A DNA stretch of 64,000 nucleotides, from the NCBI GenBank assembly GCA_009929695.1, contig RZZW01000002.1, positions 96,527-160,526 on the forward strand, read 5' to 3'. Origin of the DNA: Clostridia bacterium (lineage in GTDB: Bacteria; Bacillota; Clostridia; Oscillospirales; Ruminococcaceae). Position 1 is the first letter of the stretch. Each line of letters opens with the position of its first letter. A program made the translations under genes and the position numbers. Of this stretch, positions 49,501-57,854 are shown in pieces. The notes under the pieces were generated by a model. The model searched no databases, was not told the DNA's origin, and worked only from the letters and a program-made list of their open reading frames with translations.

Positions 49501-49602
49501 GCGCCGAACGACCGCATTTGCGCCGTCTGCGGCAGCGAAGCCGACATAGTGGGCAACAAAATAGTATGCCCCGTTTGCGGCTTTACACGCACGCCGCTGT
49601 GA
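46528..49602 (+). CDS. Class II (NrdJ-like) ribonucleotide reductase homologue with acidic linker and C-terminal zinc ribbon; divergent active site
   Basis: SGGNIGFSFSSLRKSGSEVHG..., VLRIDHPDIEKFI, APCGEQPL, CAVCGSEADIVGNKIVCPVCGF. Confidence 0.8.
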   Translation: MSMQDISKSALRHLEKNCLMRNKSGGYSENAEGLFRRVSSAAAAADARYDSDADTEKTSAEFFELLTSLRFLPGSLTLLNAGRTDGQLASCFVLPVEDSMESIFDAVKNAAIIYKSGGNIGFSFSSLRKSGSEVHGSHGAAGGPIGFMSVFGAAAQAVKQENKPHGENLAVLRIDHPDIEKFIRCHEEVDGLQNFHTAVIITDEFLKAAENSEKFKLTDPNTGKASKRLKASELFVRLVDVMRRTGAPTVLFESAMHGEEAVAPCGEQPLMAYEASNIGSINLAKMLKREDELFVIDYDKLRETITTAVHFLDNIIDVNSYPFEKISHVTRQTRKIGLGVMGFADMLWQLGIPYNSDDAAELASSLMAFINAESHAASFDLAEKRGAYPTYLENAENNPLAMRNKIVTAIAPESVLSDICECAEGIEPRKSVLQNGKLHPLLVECLIAAKVYSSALEQLITDAGTLADIDSVPQDIKEVFVCADTASPISQLKLEAAFQKNTDGAVSKTIVFDANASAVDIADIFLRSHDTGCMMFKAKCLDTVDAPVQKNTRRLAQVTEIPRTALEVASSTTERFRSPCGTMTVTVSYDRLGVCEVYTHGCENCGCTAYLKATQRLADLALRSGVPPENVCTQLRGIKCEVAMSSPAMRGVSCPDAIASVIDRAAALSRTMQDEYVEPDPEETTTLAAPEEEIPLTEDISAEELEAEAAIEAQETAAENISEHENQEAPEEALAEESAAEVEYPLPDEQPESAEPAEELPQNDEPLDDEKTSPFKAITSEEIAEHLAAVEDDDEHSHKAQPALPAANSLKPILVTMTDEKNADAPQTLRRILTYNEDVSDSVFEDAPLFGDLPDGIDDGDDGGQKAEHEVVAPQVLAPMTDFDDEQDDAEIEISELLENNFFESTDSAKLAQSIFESFAAIDSLDDETDESDELLLGNELSLDFGIDDEKPEEQQLDAPSDVENTDAPADVEGAKPDAEPAKDDSEAKEAAPNDRICAVCGSEADIVGNKIVCPVCGFTRTPL

Positions 49603-49822
49603 GCTTGGACAGCTTGCAGGTGAGAAAAATACGTCGCGGACAAAGATTTTTTTGAGCATTTTGCCGAAGCATGACGACGCAAATTCAACAGCGCGTAGAG
49701 GTCAATTTTCGCACGAAAACGCAAAAATAAATATTGCTCGGCAACAAAACTTCATATTCTCGACATGTATTTTGAAAAAAAGATGTTATTGTAAAATAAA
49801 GGGTAAAATCTCAAACTTTCAA

Positions 49823-49890
49823 CTTTTCAACCGAGTTTTACACATTGTATAACGGTTTTTGGGCATAAGTTGTTGAAAACTCGGTTGAAA
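49823..49890. repeat. Inverted repeat TTTTCAACCGAGTTTT / AAAACTCGGTTGAAA
   Basis: Arms 49823-49838 and ~49876-49890 in AT-rich intergenic region. Confidence 0.7.
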
Positions 49891-50060
49891 GTGTTGACAA
49901 ATGGCTTAAAATCGTAAAAGTTTTCAACATAGCATGTCCGTGTTTACAAATTGGAAATAACAGACAGTTGATAAACAAAAAGTATTTTTAAAGCGGGAAA
50001 ATACAATTATGCTTGTCAAGTGCAAAAAACAACAAAATTATAGTTGACAAAGGAAAATAT

Positions 50061-50717
50061 ATGAAAAAATGGTTATACAAGGCTGAATACAAATACGGAA
50101 AGTATTGCATACCTAATTTGATGCTTGTGATAGTGATAGGTCAGGCGATGGTGTATGTCGCGGACATGTTTGCGCCGAGCGCAGGGCTGTCGTCGACGAT
50201 GGCGCTTTTCTGGCCGTCCGTTATGCAGGGGCAGGTGTGGCGCGTATTCACATTTTTATTTGTGCCGCAAACCTCAAGCAGCGTGATTTGGCTGCTGATT
50301 TCGCTTTATTTTTACTATTTTCTCGGCACGACGCTCGAGCGGACGTGGGGAGATTTTAAATTTAACGTATACTATTTTTGCGGCGCGATAGGCGCTGTTG
50401 TCGCCGCGGCGCTCACAGGCTACGGCAGCAATTTTTATTTGAATTTATCGCTTTTCCTCGCGTTTGCAATGCTTTATCCCGACATGCAGGTGCTTTTGTT
50501 TTTCATAATTCCCGTAAAAGTGAAATATCTCGCGTGGATTTACGCCGCGGTGTGCGCGTTCAACTTCGTCATAGGCGGCATGACAGCCCGCGTGAGCATA
50601 ATTTTCTCACTAATAAATTTCTTCCTATTTTTCGGTTCCGATTTCTTTACAAGCGTCAAAACCTATTTCAAATATTCAAAAACGCGCAGACAGTGGCGGA
50701 ATAATAATAGGCGGTAG
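50061..50717 (+). CDS. Rhomboid-superfamily membrane protein (probably non-proteolytic)
   Basis: WRVFTFLFVP, YYFLGTTLERTWGDFKFNVYYF; no GxSG. Confidence 0.7.
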   Translation: MKKWLYKAEYKYGKYCIPNLMLVIVIGQAMVYVADMFAPSAGLSSTMALFWPSVMQGQVWRVFTFLFVPQTSSSVIWLLISLYFYYFLGTTLERTWGDFKFNVYYFCGAIGAVVAAALTGYGSNFYLNLSLFLAFAMLYPDMQVLLFFIIPVKVKYLAWIYAAVCAFNFVIGGMTARVSIIFSLINFFLFFGSDFFTSVKTYFKYSKTRRQWRNNNRR

Positions 50718-50758
50718 CTTGAGGAAGCGACGGATGAGATAGGTTTGCGCAAAACTAA

Positions 50759-51160
50759 GCGAGACGGGAAACCCGTCCCCTACAATTTGCCGTTAATGCA
50801 TGGTGAACCGTAGGGGCGGATTCCATATCCGCCCGCAATCTCGCGCAAAATTTGCGGCGCAGCACATCTGTAGGGGTCGATGCCCACATCGACCCGTTGC
50901 CGTGGCGATATGTAGACCATACGGACGAGCAATGCGCGCCCCTACAATCCCCACAGGCTCACTGCGTACCCGTAGGGGCGGATATTATCCGCCCGAAAGT
51001 CAGCGCAAATTTGCAGTGTAGCACATCGACCCGAAACCGCGCCAATGTGCAAACCATACGGACGAGCACAGCTCGCCCCTACAAAGGTTTCCATCTCCCA
51101 ATAAAAACCACATCATGGGGGACATATTGCCCTCTGCAAGAGTGCCCTCTGCAAGAGTGG
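50759..51160. repeat. Composite palindromic repeat block (reverse orientation relative to 34.2 kb block)
   Basis: gtaggggcggattccatatccgccc..., two copies of gccctctgcaagagt. Confidence 0.85.
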
Positions 51161-51228
51161 TAATTTTCCGCGTTTTGTGCTAATATATATTTACGAAGCA
51201 ACAATAATGTTAATGGAGGTTTTCTGCC

Positions 51229-51552
51229 ATGAAAATGATAACTGCTATTATAAATAAAGACGACTCTAACAATGCGCTGTCGTCGCTTACAAAGGCGGGG
51301 TTCAGCGTCACAAAGCTTGCCACGACGGGCGGCTTTTTGATGGCGGGCAACGTCACGCTGATGGTAGGCACAGACGACGAAAAGGTGGACGCCTGCATTG
51401 AGATAATCGCGGGCTGCTCACGTCAGCGCAAGGAGGTTGTGCCGAGCACAGCGTCCTACGGTATCGGCGTCACAACGGCGTATCCGCTTGAGGTCACAGT
51501 GGGCGGCGCGACGATTTTCGTCACAAACGTCGAGCGCTTTGAAAAGCTGTAA
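51229..51552 (+). CDS. darA: Cyclic-di-AMP receptor PII-like protein
   Basis: MKMITAIINKDDSNNALSSLTKAGFSVTKLATTGGFLMAGNVTLMVG. Confidence 0.92.
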   Translation: MKMITAIINKDDSNNALSSLTKAGFSVTKLATTGGFLMAGNVTLMVGTDDEKVDACIEIIAGCSRQRKEVVPSTASYGIGVTTAYPLEVTVGGATIFVTNVERFEKL

Positions 51553-52451
51553 TGCTTGAAAAAATAGTCGGAAACAAAGAATTTGTCTCGTGCGTTTCCG
51601 CCGCAATGCACGCGGGGCGTCTTGCCCACAGCCTGCTTATCTGCGGCGAGGAGGGCACAGGGGCAGACTATGCCGCAAAATGTCTGGCCGCTGATTACCT
51701 TTACCCCGACGGCGGCGAGGGCGCGCGGCTCGTGATGGAAAACGCCGCTGGCGAATATGTGCGCATAGACGGCGAGGGCGCGTCGGGCGACATCAAAATC
51801 GAGCGCATACGCAATATCCGCAAAGAGGTTTTTTCAACAACGCTTTGCGCCACAGGCAGAGCCGTGCACATCGCGGGCGCGCAGAAAATGGGCGCGCCGA
51901 GCGCAAACGCGCTTTTAAAGGTGCTTGAAGAGCCGCCCGAAAACGTTATATTTATCCTCACCGCGCCGAGCGAAGCGGCGGTGCTGCCCACAATCCGCAG
52001 CCGCTGCTGCACGTATACGCTCTCCCCTGTCAGCCGTGAGGAATGTGCGGCGTATATCGCAAAAAATTTCCCAATGCACAAAAATAAAGCCGAGCGTTTC
52101 TCCGATATCTTCGGCGGCAAGATTGGACTTTGCGTGAAGTGTCTTTCTGACATGCACATTCAAAACCATCTTAACGACGCCGAAAAGCTGTTTTCCCTCG
52201 CGCAAAACGACGACGAATATGCGGCGGCAGCGCTGCTTTCGTCTTATGAAAAGGACAAGGACGGCGCAAAAAACATGCTCGCAATGTTCGCGCAGGTGTG
52301 CGCCGCGGCGCTTAAACAGCCGGGCTTAAAAAATGCTGATTGCGCCGTGCGGTGCATTGAAGCCGCGGGTACAGCTCTCTCGCAAATATCCTCAAATGTA
52401 AATCAGAAGCTTGTGCTGTGCGTGCTTGGAGCACACATCGCGCAAGCCTGA
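51552..52451 (+). CDS. holB: DNA polymerase III delta' subunit
   Basis: ANALLKVLEEPPENVIFILTAPSEAAVLPTIRSRCCTY. Confidence 0.9.
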   Translation: MLEKIVGNKEFVSCVSAAMHAGRLAHSLLICGEEGTGADYAAKCLAADYLYPDGGEGARLVMENAAGEYVRIDGEGASGDIKIERIRNIRKEVFSTTLCATGRAVHIAGAQKMGAPSANALLKVLEEPPENVIFILTAPSEAAVLPTIRSRCCTYTLSPVSREECAAYIAKNFPMHKNKAERFSDIFGGKIGLCVKCLSDMHIQNHLNDAEKLFSLAQNDDEYAAAALLSSYEKDKDGAKNMLAMFAQVCAAALKQPGLKNADCAVRCIEAAGTALSQISSNVNQKLVLCVLGAHIAQA

Positions 52452-52462
52452 AAGGAATATGA

Positions 52463-53323
52463 ATGACAAAGGTAATAGGCGTAAGCTTTAAGAAAAACGG
52501 AAAAATGTATTATTTCGACCCCGCCTCCGCGAACGTGGAGAAGGGCGATTACGTCATAGTGGACACCGCCCGCGGCACAGAGTGCGGCGAGGTGACAAAG
52601 GGCATACACGAGGTGCCAAACGCGTCTGTTGTGCAGCCGCTAAAGCCAATTGTGCGCATAGCGGACAGCATGGACATCAAGCGCATGAAGCAAAACCGAG
52701 AGGACGAGCGCCGCGCGTTCACCGTCGCAGAGGGTCGCATCGCGCACCACAAGCTCGCGATGCAGCTTGTTGACGCAGAGTATACGCTCGACCGCAGCAA
52801 GATTGTATTTTATTTCACAGCCGACGGCAGAATAGATTTCCGCGAGCTTGTAAAAGACCTCGCGGGCGTTTTCCATACGCGCATTGAGCTGAGACAAATC
52901 GGCGTGCGCGACGAGACGCGAATGGTCGGCGGGCTTGGCATATGCGGTCAGCCGTTTTGTTGCAGCCGCTTTTTGAAGGATTTTCACCCTGTCTCGATAA
53001 AAATGGCAAAGGAGCAGGGCTTGTCGCTCAACCCCGCAAAAATAAGCGGAACGTGCGGCAGGCTTATGTGCTGCCTTGCATACGAGCAGCCCGCGTATGA
53101 TTACCTCGCAAGAATAACGCCGGGGCTAGGCAGCCTTGTGCAAACGCCCGACGGCTACGGCAGCGTGGTTGAAGTAAACCTAGCCGGCGGCACACTGCGC
53201 GTGAGGCTTGACCCGCCCGCAATAGGCACAAAATTTTATAAAGCAGCCGAGTGCCGCTACATCAGCGGCGGCAAACGCGCACCGTCAGCACCCGACAAAG
53301 AGCCCGAAACAGAAAATGAATAG
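52463..53323 (+). CDS. ricT: PSP1/YaaT (RicT) family protein
   Basis: QIGVRDETRMVGGLGICGQPFCCSRFLKDFHPVSIKMAKEQGLSLNPAKISGTCGRLMCCLAYE. Confidence 0.93.
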   Translation: MTKVIGVSFKKNGKMYYFDPASANVEKGDYVIVDTARGTECGEVTKGIHEVPNASVVQPLKPIVRIADSMDIKRMKQNREDERRAFTVAEGRIAHHKLAMQLVDAEYTLDRSKIVFYFTADGRIDFRELVKDLAGVFHTRIELRQIGVRDETRMVGGLGICGQPFCCSRFLKDFHPVSIKMAKEQGLSLNPAKISGTCGRLMCCLAYEQPAYDYLARITPGLGSLVQTPDGYGSVVEVNLAGGTLRVRLDPPAIGTKFYKAAECRYISGGKRAPSAPDKEPETENE

Positions 53324-53351
53324 TTTCCTTATTTAAAATTTGGAATTACAC

Positions 53352-53379
53352 TTGAAAAATTCTAAGTATATGATAAAAT
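53352..53379 (+). promoter_or_regulatory. Candidate sigma-A promoter TTGAAA-16-TAAAAT
   Basis: Immediately upstream of the structured RNA region. Confidence 0.5.
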
Positions 53380-53389
53380 AAGTCGTAAA

Positions 53390-53585
53390 GAGAGTGTAGT
53401 TGACGAGAGCCCGACACACGTTGCCTGTGGGTGCCTATCTTCGGCAGTTTTCACACTGCGCATTTGTGGCTGGGCAAGGCAATGCCCGCAGCCAATGCTG
53501 ACGCATTAGCAAGGGTATTAACGCAGCGCAGGCGCAAATGCGCACTGTGAAAACCAACGCGGGTCAGGCTCCCGTCAACTAAGTC
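53390..53585 (+). ncRNA. Candidate structured RNA (long bulged hairpin, 6S-like overall shape)
   Basis: TAGTTGACG/CGTCAACTA closing stem; 18/19-bp helix 53448-53466 with 53535-53553; apical GGCTGGGCA/TGCCCGCAGCC hairpin. Confidence 0.6.
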
Positions 53586-53595
53586 TCGATGCATC

Positions 53596-53648
53596 GGCGG
53601 CGTAAAAATACCGTGTCGTCAGCCGCCGGTGGTACTTAACGGACACGG
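53596..53648 (+). promoter_or_regulatory. Candidate pseudoknot in ferredoxin 5' leader
   Basis: GGCGGC (53596) / GCCGCC (53622); loop CCGTGTC (53611) pairs GACACGG (53642). Confidence 0.55.
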
Positions 53649-53666
53649 AGAATAGGATGGGTTATT

Positions 53667-53837
53667 ATGGCTTTTAAAATTAGTGACGACTGCATCTCCT
53701 GCGGCACATGCGCAGGTGTATGCCCTGTGAACGCTATTGCAGAGGGCGACGGCAAATTCGAGATCGACGCAGACGCCTGCCTCGATTGCGGCACATGCGC
53801 AGGCGAGTGCCCCGTAAACGCAATTTCCGAGGGCTAA
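53667..53837 (+). CDS. 2[4Fe-4S] ferredoxin (56 aa)
   Basis: MAFKISDDCISCGTCAGVCPVNAIAEGDGKFEIDADACLDCGTCAGECPVNAISEG; below ORF-track cutoff. Confidence 0.95.
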   Translation: MAFKISDDCISCGTCAGVCPVNAIAEGDGKFEIDADACLDCGTCAGECPVNAISEG

Positions 53838-53911
53838 TGCAAACGCGAAACGCATAATGCAAAAATAGCGGGTACGTTTGTACCCGCTTATTTTATCGAA
53901 ATCAACGCGAC

Positions 53912-53990
53912 GCGGCGTGCCGGGGTCGTCACGCCCTACGAAAACGCACCCCGTAGGGCACGACGACTCGGCGTGCCGAATAGTTCGCGC
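53912..53990. repeat. REP-like palindromes upstream of RAYT
   Basis: cggcgtgccggggtcgtcacgccctacg ... ccgtagggcacgacgactcggcgtgccgaatagttcgc. Confidence 0.8.
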
Positions 53991-54016
53991 AAAATATATA
54001 TTCGGGAAATGATGAA

Positions 54017-54496
54017 ATGGATTTGCCAAAGCGTAAATCAATGCGGCTTCCAAATTATAACTACGGCAGTAACTCCGCATATTTTTTGACTATTTGCACC
54101 AAAAATAAAGCGTGCACACTCGCCGACATCACTCCACAAGGTCATGTGCTTACATCAGCAGGCAAAATCGCCGATAAATATATTTGCTCCATTTCCACTG
54201 CTTATCCGTGTGTCTCAGTTGACAAATATGTCATTATGCCTAATCATATACACATTATTTTGTCAGTATCAAGCGAAAGCGGCGTGCCGGGGTCGTCACG
54301 CCCTACGGAGACAGTGCCTAAAATTGTTGCTGCGTTTAAACGTTTTACAAATAAAGACACCGCGCAAAAATTATGGCAAGACGGATATTACGACCATATT
54401 ATACGCGACGAAAACGATTATTTGATACGTTGGAATTACATCGACACAAACCCCGCGCGTTGGCACGATGACGATTATTATTCTCCACCGCATTAA
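54017..54496 (+). CDS. REP-associated tyrosine transposase (RAYT, Y1_Tnp)
   Basis: YFLTICTKNKACTLADI; VIMPNHIHIILSV HUH motif. Confidence 0.9.
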   Translation: MDLPKRKSMRLPNYNYGSNSAYFLTICTKNKACTLADITPQGHVLTSAGKIADKYICSISTAYPCVSVDKYVIMPNHIHIILSVSSESGVPGSSRPTETVPKIVAAFKRFTNKDTAQKLWQDGYYDHIIRDENDYLIRWNYIDTNPARWHDDDYYSPPH

Positions 54497-54499
54497 CAC

Positions 54500-54548
54500 G
54501 CCCCCCGTAGGGTACGACGACTCGGCGTGCCGAATAATTTGCACACCC
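54500..54548. repeat. REP-like repeat downstream of RAYT
   Basis: ccccccgtagggtacgacgactcggcgtgccgaataatttgcaca. Confidence 0.8.
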
Positions 54549-54564
54549 CGAACAGGACAATAAC

Positions 54565-55203
54565 ATGAACATCGAAACCCTGCAAAACGGAACTAAAGTA
54601 TTTTGTGAGCCGCCTCATTTTTTTGGGGAGGACGCGCTTTTGCTTGCTGAATTTGCCCGCGTGAAGCCTAGCGACCGCGCCATTGACATTGGCACAGGCT
54701 GCGGCATCATCGCGCTTTACTGGCACGACAGAGGTCACCGCGGCGCGTGCACGGCTCTTGACATAAGCGGCGACGCTATTTCCCTTGTTGAAAGCGCCGT
54801 CAGCGAAAATAGAATTGACCATATATCTCCTATTTGCGCTGATTTGCGCGAATATAAAGCGGACAAGCCGTATGACGTTATGGCATGTAATCCGCCTTAT
54901 TTCCAAAACAGCCCCGCTTCGCAAAACGCACAGCGAGCCGCGGCAAGGCATGAAACCTCGTGCAATATAAACGACGTTTGCGCCGCCGCAAAAAGGCTTT
55001 TAAAAAACGGCGGACGGCTTTGCGTATGCATGAAGCCCGAGCGCCTCGCCGATGTTTTTTGCGCCATGCGTGAAAACAAGCTTGAACCGAAAAAATTACA
55101 GGCCGTGTGCGGCAAAAAAGATTTTGCCCCGCGCCTTTATCTTATAGAAGCCGCCAAAAACCGCGCGAGCGGCCTGACCGTACTGCCGCCGATATTTCCA
55201 TAA
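54565..55203 (+). CDS. tRNA1(Val) adenine-N6 methyltransferase (TrmN6-like)
   Basis: AIDIGTGCGIIALYW; MACNPPYFQNSPAS. Confidence 0.88.
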   Translation: MNIETLQNGTKVFCEPPHFFGEDALLLAEFARVKPSDRAIDIGTGCGIIALYWHDRGHRGACTALDISGDAISLVESAVSENRIDHISPICADLREYKADKPYDVMACNPPYFQNSPASQNAQRAAARHETSCNINDVCAAAKRLLKNGGRLCVCMKPERLADVFCAMRENKLEPKKLQAVCGKKDFAPRLYLIEAAKNRASGLTVLPPIFP

Positions 55204-55214
55204 AGAAGGTAAAA

Positions 55215-56048
55215 ATGACAGGTACACTTTATATCGTAGCCACGCCGATTGGCAACCTCTCCGACATGACGCCGCGCGCCGCCGAAACCTTTGCGAACGC
55301 CGACTTCATAGCCGCCGAGGACACCCGCGTGACGGTAAAGCTTTTAAACCATCTCGGCTTAAAAAAGCCCATGATAAGCTATTATGAGCACAATTTAAAA
55401 GAGCGCGGCGACTATATTTTAGACCGCATTGCCGCCGGCGAAAGCTGCGCGCTTTGCAGCGACGCGGGCATGCCTGCTATTTCCGACCCCGGCGAGGTGA
55501 TCGTCCGCGACGCGCATGCGAGGGGCATTAAGGTTGTGCCTGTGCCCGCCGCCAGCGCCGCTATAACAGCGCTTTGCGTGTCGGGGCAAATAACCTCACG
55601 CTTTGTTTTCGAGGGCTTTTTGCCTACAAACCGCCGCCAGAAAAAGGAGCGCCTAGAGGCACTTTTAACAGAACAGCGCACGATAATTTTTTACGAAGCG
55701 CCGCACAAGCTGAAAACTACGTTGCAGGATATGCAGGACTTTTTCGGCGGCGAGCGCTCGCTGACGCTGTGCCGCGAGCTGACAAAGCTGCACGAGGAGA
55801 TAAAGGTGACTACAATCGCGGACGCTTGCTCATATTATAATGAGAACCCGCCGCGCGGCGAATTTGTGCTTGTGCTTGCGGGCGCAGAGCCGCCAAAGCC
55901 CGCCGAAGCGCCGACGCTTGAAGCCGCTGTTTTGGCGGCAAAAGCGGACATCGAAAGCGGCGCGTCGCCCACGGACGCGGCAAAAAAAGCCGCGAAGCAG
56001 AGCGGTTTTTCAAAAAGCGACATATATAGGCTGCTCATGAAATCATAA
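55215..56048 (+). CDS. rsmI: 16S rRNA (cytidine1402-2'-O)-methyltransferase
   Basis: MTGTLYIVATPIGNLSDMTPRAAETFANADFIAAEDTRVT. Confidence 0.95.
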   Translation: MTGTLYIVATPIGNLSDMTPRAAETFANADFIAAEDTRVTVKLLNHLGLKKPMISYYEHNLKERGDYILDRIAAGESCALCSDAGMPAISDPGEVIVRDAHARGIKVVPVPAASAAITALCVSGQITSRFVFEGFLPTNRRQKKERLEALLTEQRTIIFYEAPHKLKTTLQDMQDFFGGERSLTLCRELTKLHEEIKVTTIADACSYYNENPPRGEFVLVLAGAEPPKPAEAPTLEAAVLAAKADIESGASPTDAAKKAAKQSGFSKSDIYRLLMKS

Positions 56049-56069
56049 TTTACACACAGGAGGCTCACG

Positions 56070-56546
56070 ATGAAAATAGTAGTTGTTTCGGACGTTCACG
56101 GTGATTATCAGCGTCTAAGCGATATAATTGATGCCGAAAAGGACGCGAGCAATGTGATTTTCCTCGGTGACGGTCTTGCAGAATCGGAAATGCTGCAAGA
56201 CGAGCACCCCGCGCTGCGGATATACACGGTGCGCGGCAACTGCGACTATACGTCGTTCAGCCCCACCTCCGCCGTCGCGAGCTTTGAGGGCCTGAACTTT
56301 TTCTACACGCACGGCCAGCTTTACGGCGTAAAAAATGGCACAGACGAGCTAGCCGAAGCTGCACGCGCACGCACCGCCGACGTGGCATTGTTCGGCCACA
56401 CGCATATCCCCTGCCTAGAAAAACGCGAGGGCTTGACACTCTTCAACCCCGGCGCAGTGACAAGCATGCGCGGCAGCATGGGCAGCTACGGCGTTATAGA
56501 GGTAAAAAACGGCAGCGCACAGTTTGAGCATAAGAAAATAAAATAA
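56070..56546 (+). CDS. YfcE/MJ0936-family metallophosphoesterase
   Basis: VVSDVHGDYQRL; VRGNCDY; LFGHTHIP. Confidence 0.92.
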   Translation: MKIVVVSDVHGDYQRLSDIIDAEKDASNVIFLGDGLAESEMLQDEHPALRIYTVRGNCDYTSFSPTSAVASFEGLNFFYTHGQLYGVKNGTDELAEAARARTADVALFGHTHIPCLEKREGLTLFNPGAVTSMRGSMGSYGVIEVKNGSAQFEHKKIK

Positions 56547-56720
56547 AAGAAGAAATAAGATAGAAAAAAGAAAAAGTAAGGAGTGAAACCTGCGGGTTTC
56601 ACATTTTAATGGATAGCGCACCGCTCATAATGACAAGGCGCGCATACCATTAAAATGTGACGCCACAGCGTCACTCATTACTTTTTCTTTCTTCTATCTT
56701 CTCTTTTCTTTAAAAAAACG
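56545..56720. repeat. Long foldback (MITE-like) element, copy 1
   Basis: AGAAG...AAAAGTAAGGAGTGA arm, ACATTTTAATGG/CCATTAAAATGTGA, TCACTCATTACTTTTTCTTTCTTCT arm. Confidence 0.85.
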
Positions 56721-56824
56721 TCGCATTGCACAAACCCGCCTCGTAATTTTTGGCATACGCCTTTGTCTGCATTATGCTATACTTGAATAAACGTATACAT
56801 GTAGTAATATTGAAGGTGATTATA

Positions 56825-57835
56825 ATGCCCGAAGAGAAGAAAATTGAGGAAAAGATACCTGTTCTCGACGAAAACGGTCACATCACGCCGGGCTATGCCA
56901 CAAGCGCCGTGTGCGACTATTGCCGTAAAGCCATAAAAGCCCCGTTTTACCGCATAAAGGAGTGGGACTTTTATCAGGTGTCGGACGGCGAAAAATGCCT
57001 GCAATTCACGATAGGTCACGCGTCCTACGCCGGTCAGGTGGGCGTGATGCTGTTCGATTTCAAAAAGGGCGAGATGCTCGCGAACATAAATAAGATGCTC
57101 ATTTTGCCATTTAACCGCCTGCATCTGCCCGAAAACGGCGAAAAAGACCACGAGATAAATTACCACAGCGGCGGATATCACATGCACCTCAAAACAGAGG
57201 GCGACGTGCGGTATCTGTCGTTTTCGGCAAAGGATTTTTCGGCTTCGATAACCCTCGAGCGCAAAAATCCGCACTCGCTCGTCATAAATATACCCTTTGA
57301 CGAGTACAAAACGGCGTTTTATTACAACCAAAAAATAAACTGCATGACGGCGTGCGGTCAGGCGACAGTAGGCGATAAAGCGTACACATTTGACACGGCT
57401 GACTCGTTCGGCCTGCTCGACTGGGGGCGCGGCGTGTGGCCGTTCCACAACGAGTGGTACTGGAGCAACGGAACAGGCTTTGTCGACGGCGAAATTTTCG
57501 GCTTCAACCTCGGCACAGGCTTTGGCAACACAAACGCCGCCACCGAAAACATGCTTTTCTGCAAGGGCGAAGCGCATAAAATAGGCAAGGTGCACTTCGA
57601 CCTCGACAAAGAGCAGTACATGAAGCCGTGGCGCATCTACGACGACGAGGGCATGCTCGATTTAACGCTGACCCCAAGCTATGACCGCACAACGCGCACA
57701 AAGGTGCTGTGCATAAACAATGTCTGCCACCAAATGTTCGGCAAATTCAGCGGCACAGCCACGCTGTCAGACGGCACAAAGCTAGAAGTAAAAGACATCA
57801 CCGCATTCGCCGAGCACGCGGTGAATAATTGGTGA
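56825..57835 (+). CDS. DUF2804 family protein
   Basis: WGRGVWPFHNEWYWSNGTGFVDGEIFGFNLGTGFGNTNAATENM. Confidence 0.85.
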   Translation: MPEEKKIEEKIPVLDENGHITPGYATSAVCDYCRKAIKAPFYRIKEWDFYQVSDGEKCLQFTIGHASYAGQVGVMLFDFKKGEMLANINKMLILPFNRLHLPENGEKDHEINYHSGGYHMHLKTEGDVRYLSFSAKDFSASITLERKNPHSLVINIPFDEYKTAFYYNQKINCMTACGQATVGDKAYTFDTADSFGLLDWGRGVWPFHNEWYWSNGTGFVDGEIFGFNLGTGFGNTNAATENMLFCKGEAHKIGKVHFDLDKEQYMKPWRIYDDEGMLDLTLTPSYDRTTRTKVLCINNVCHQMFGKFSGTATLSDGTKLEVKDITAFAEHAVNNW

Positions 57836-57854
57836 TTTTAACAGTTACATTTTA

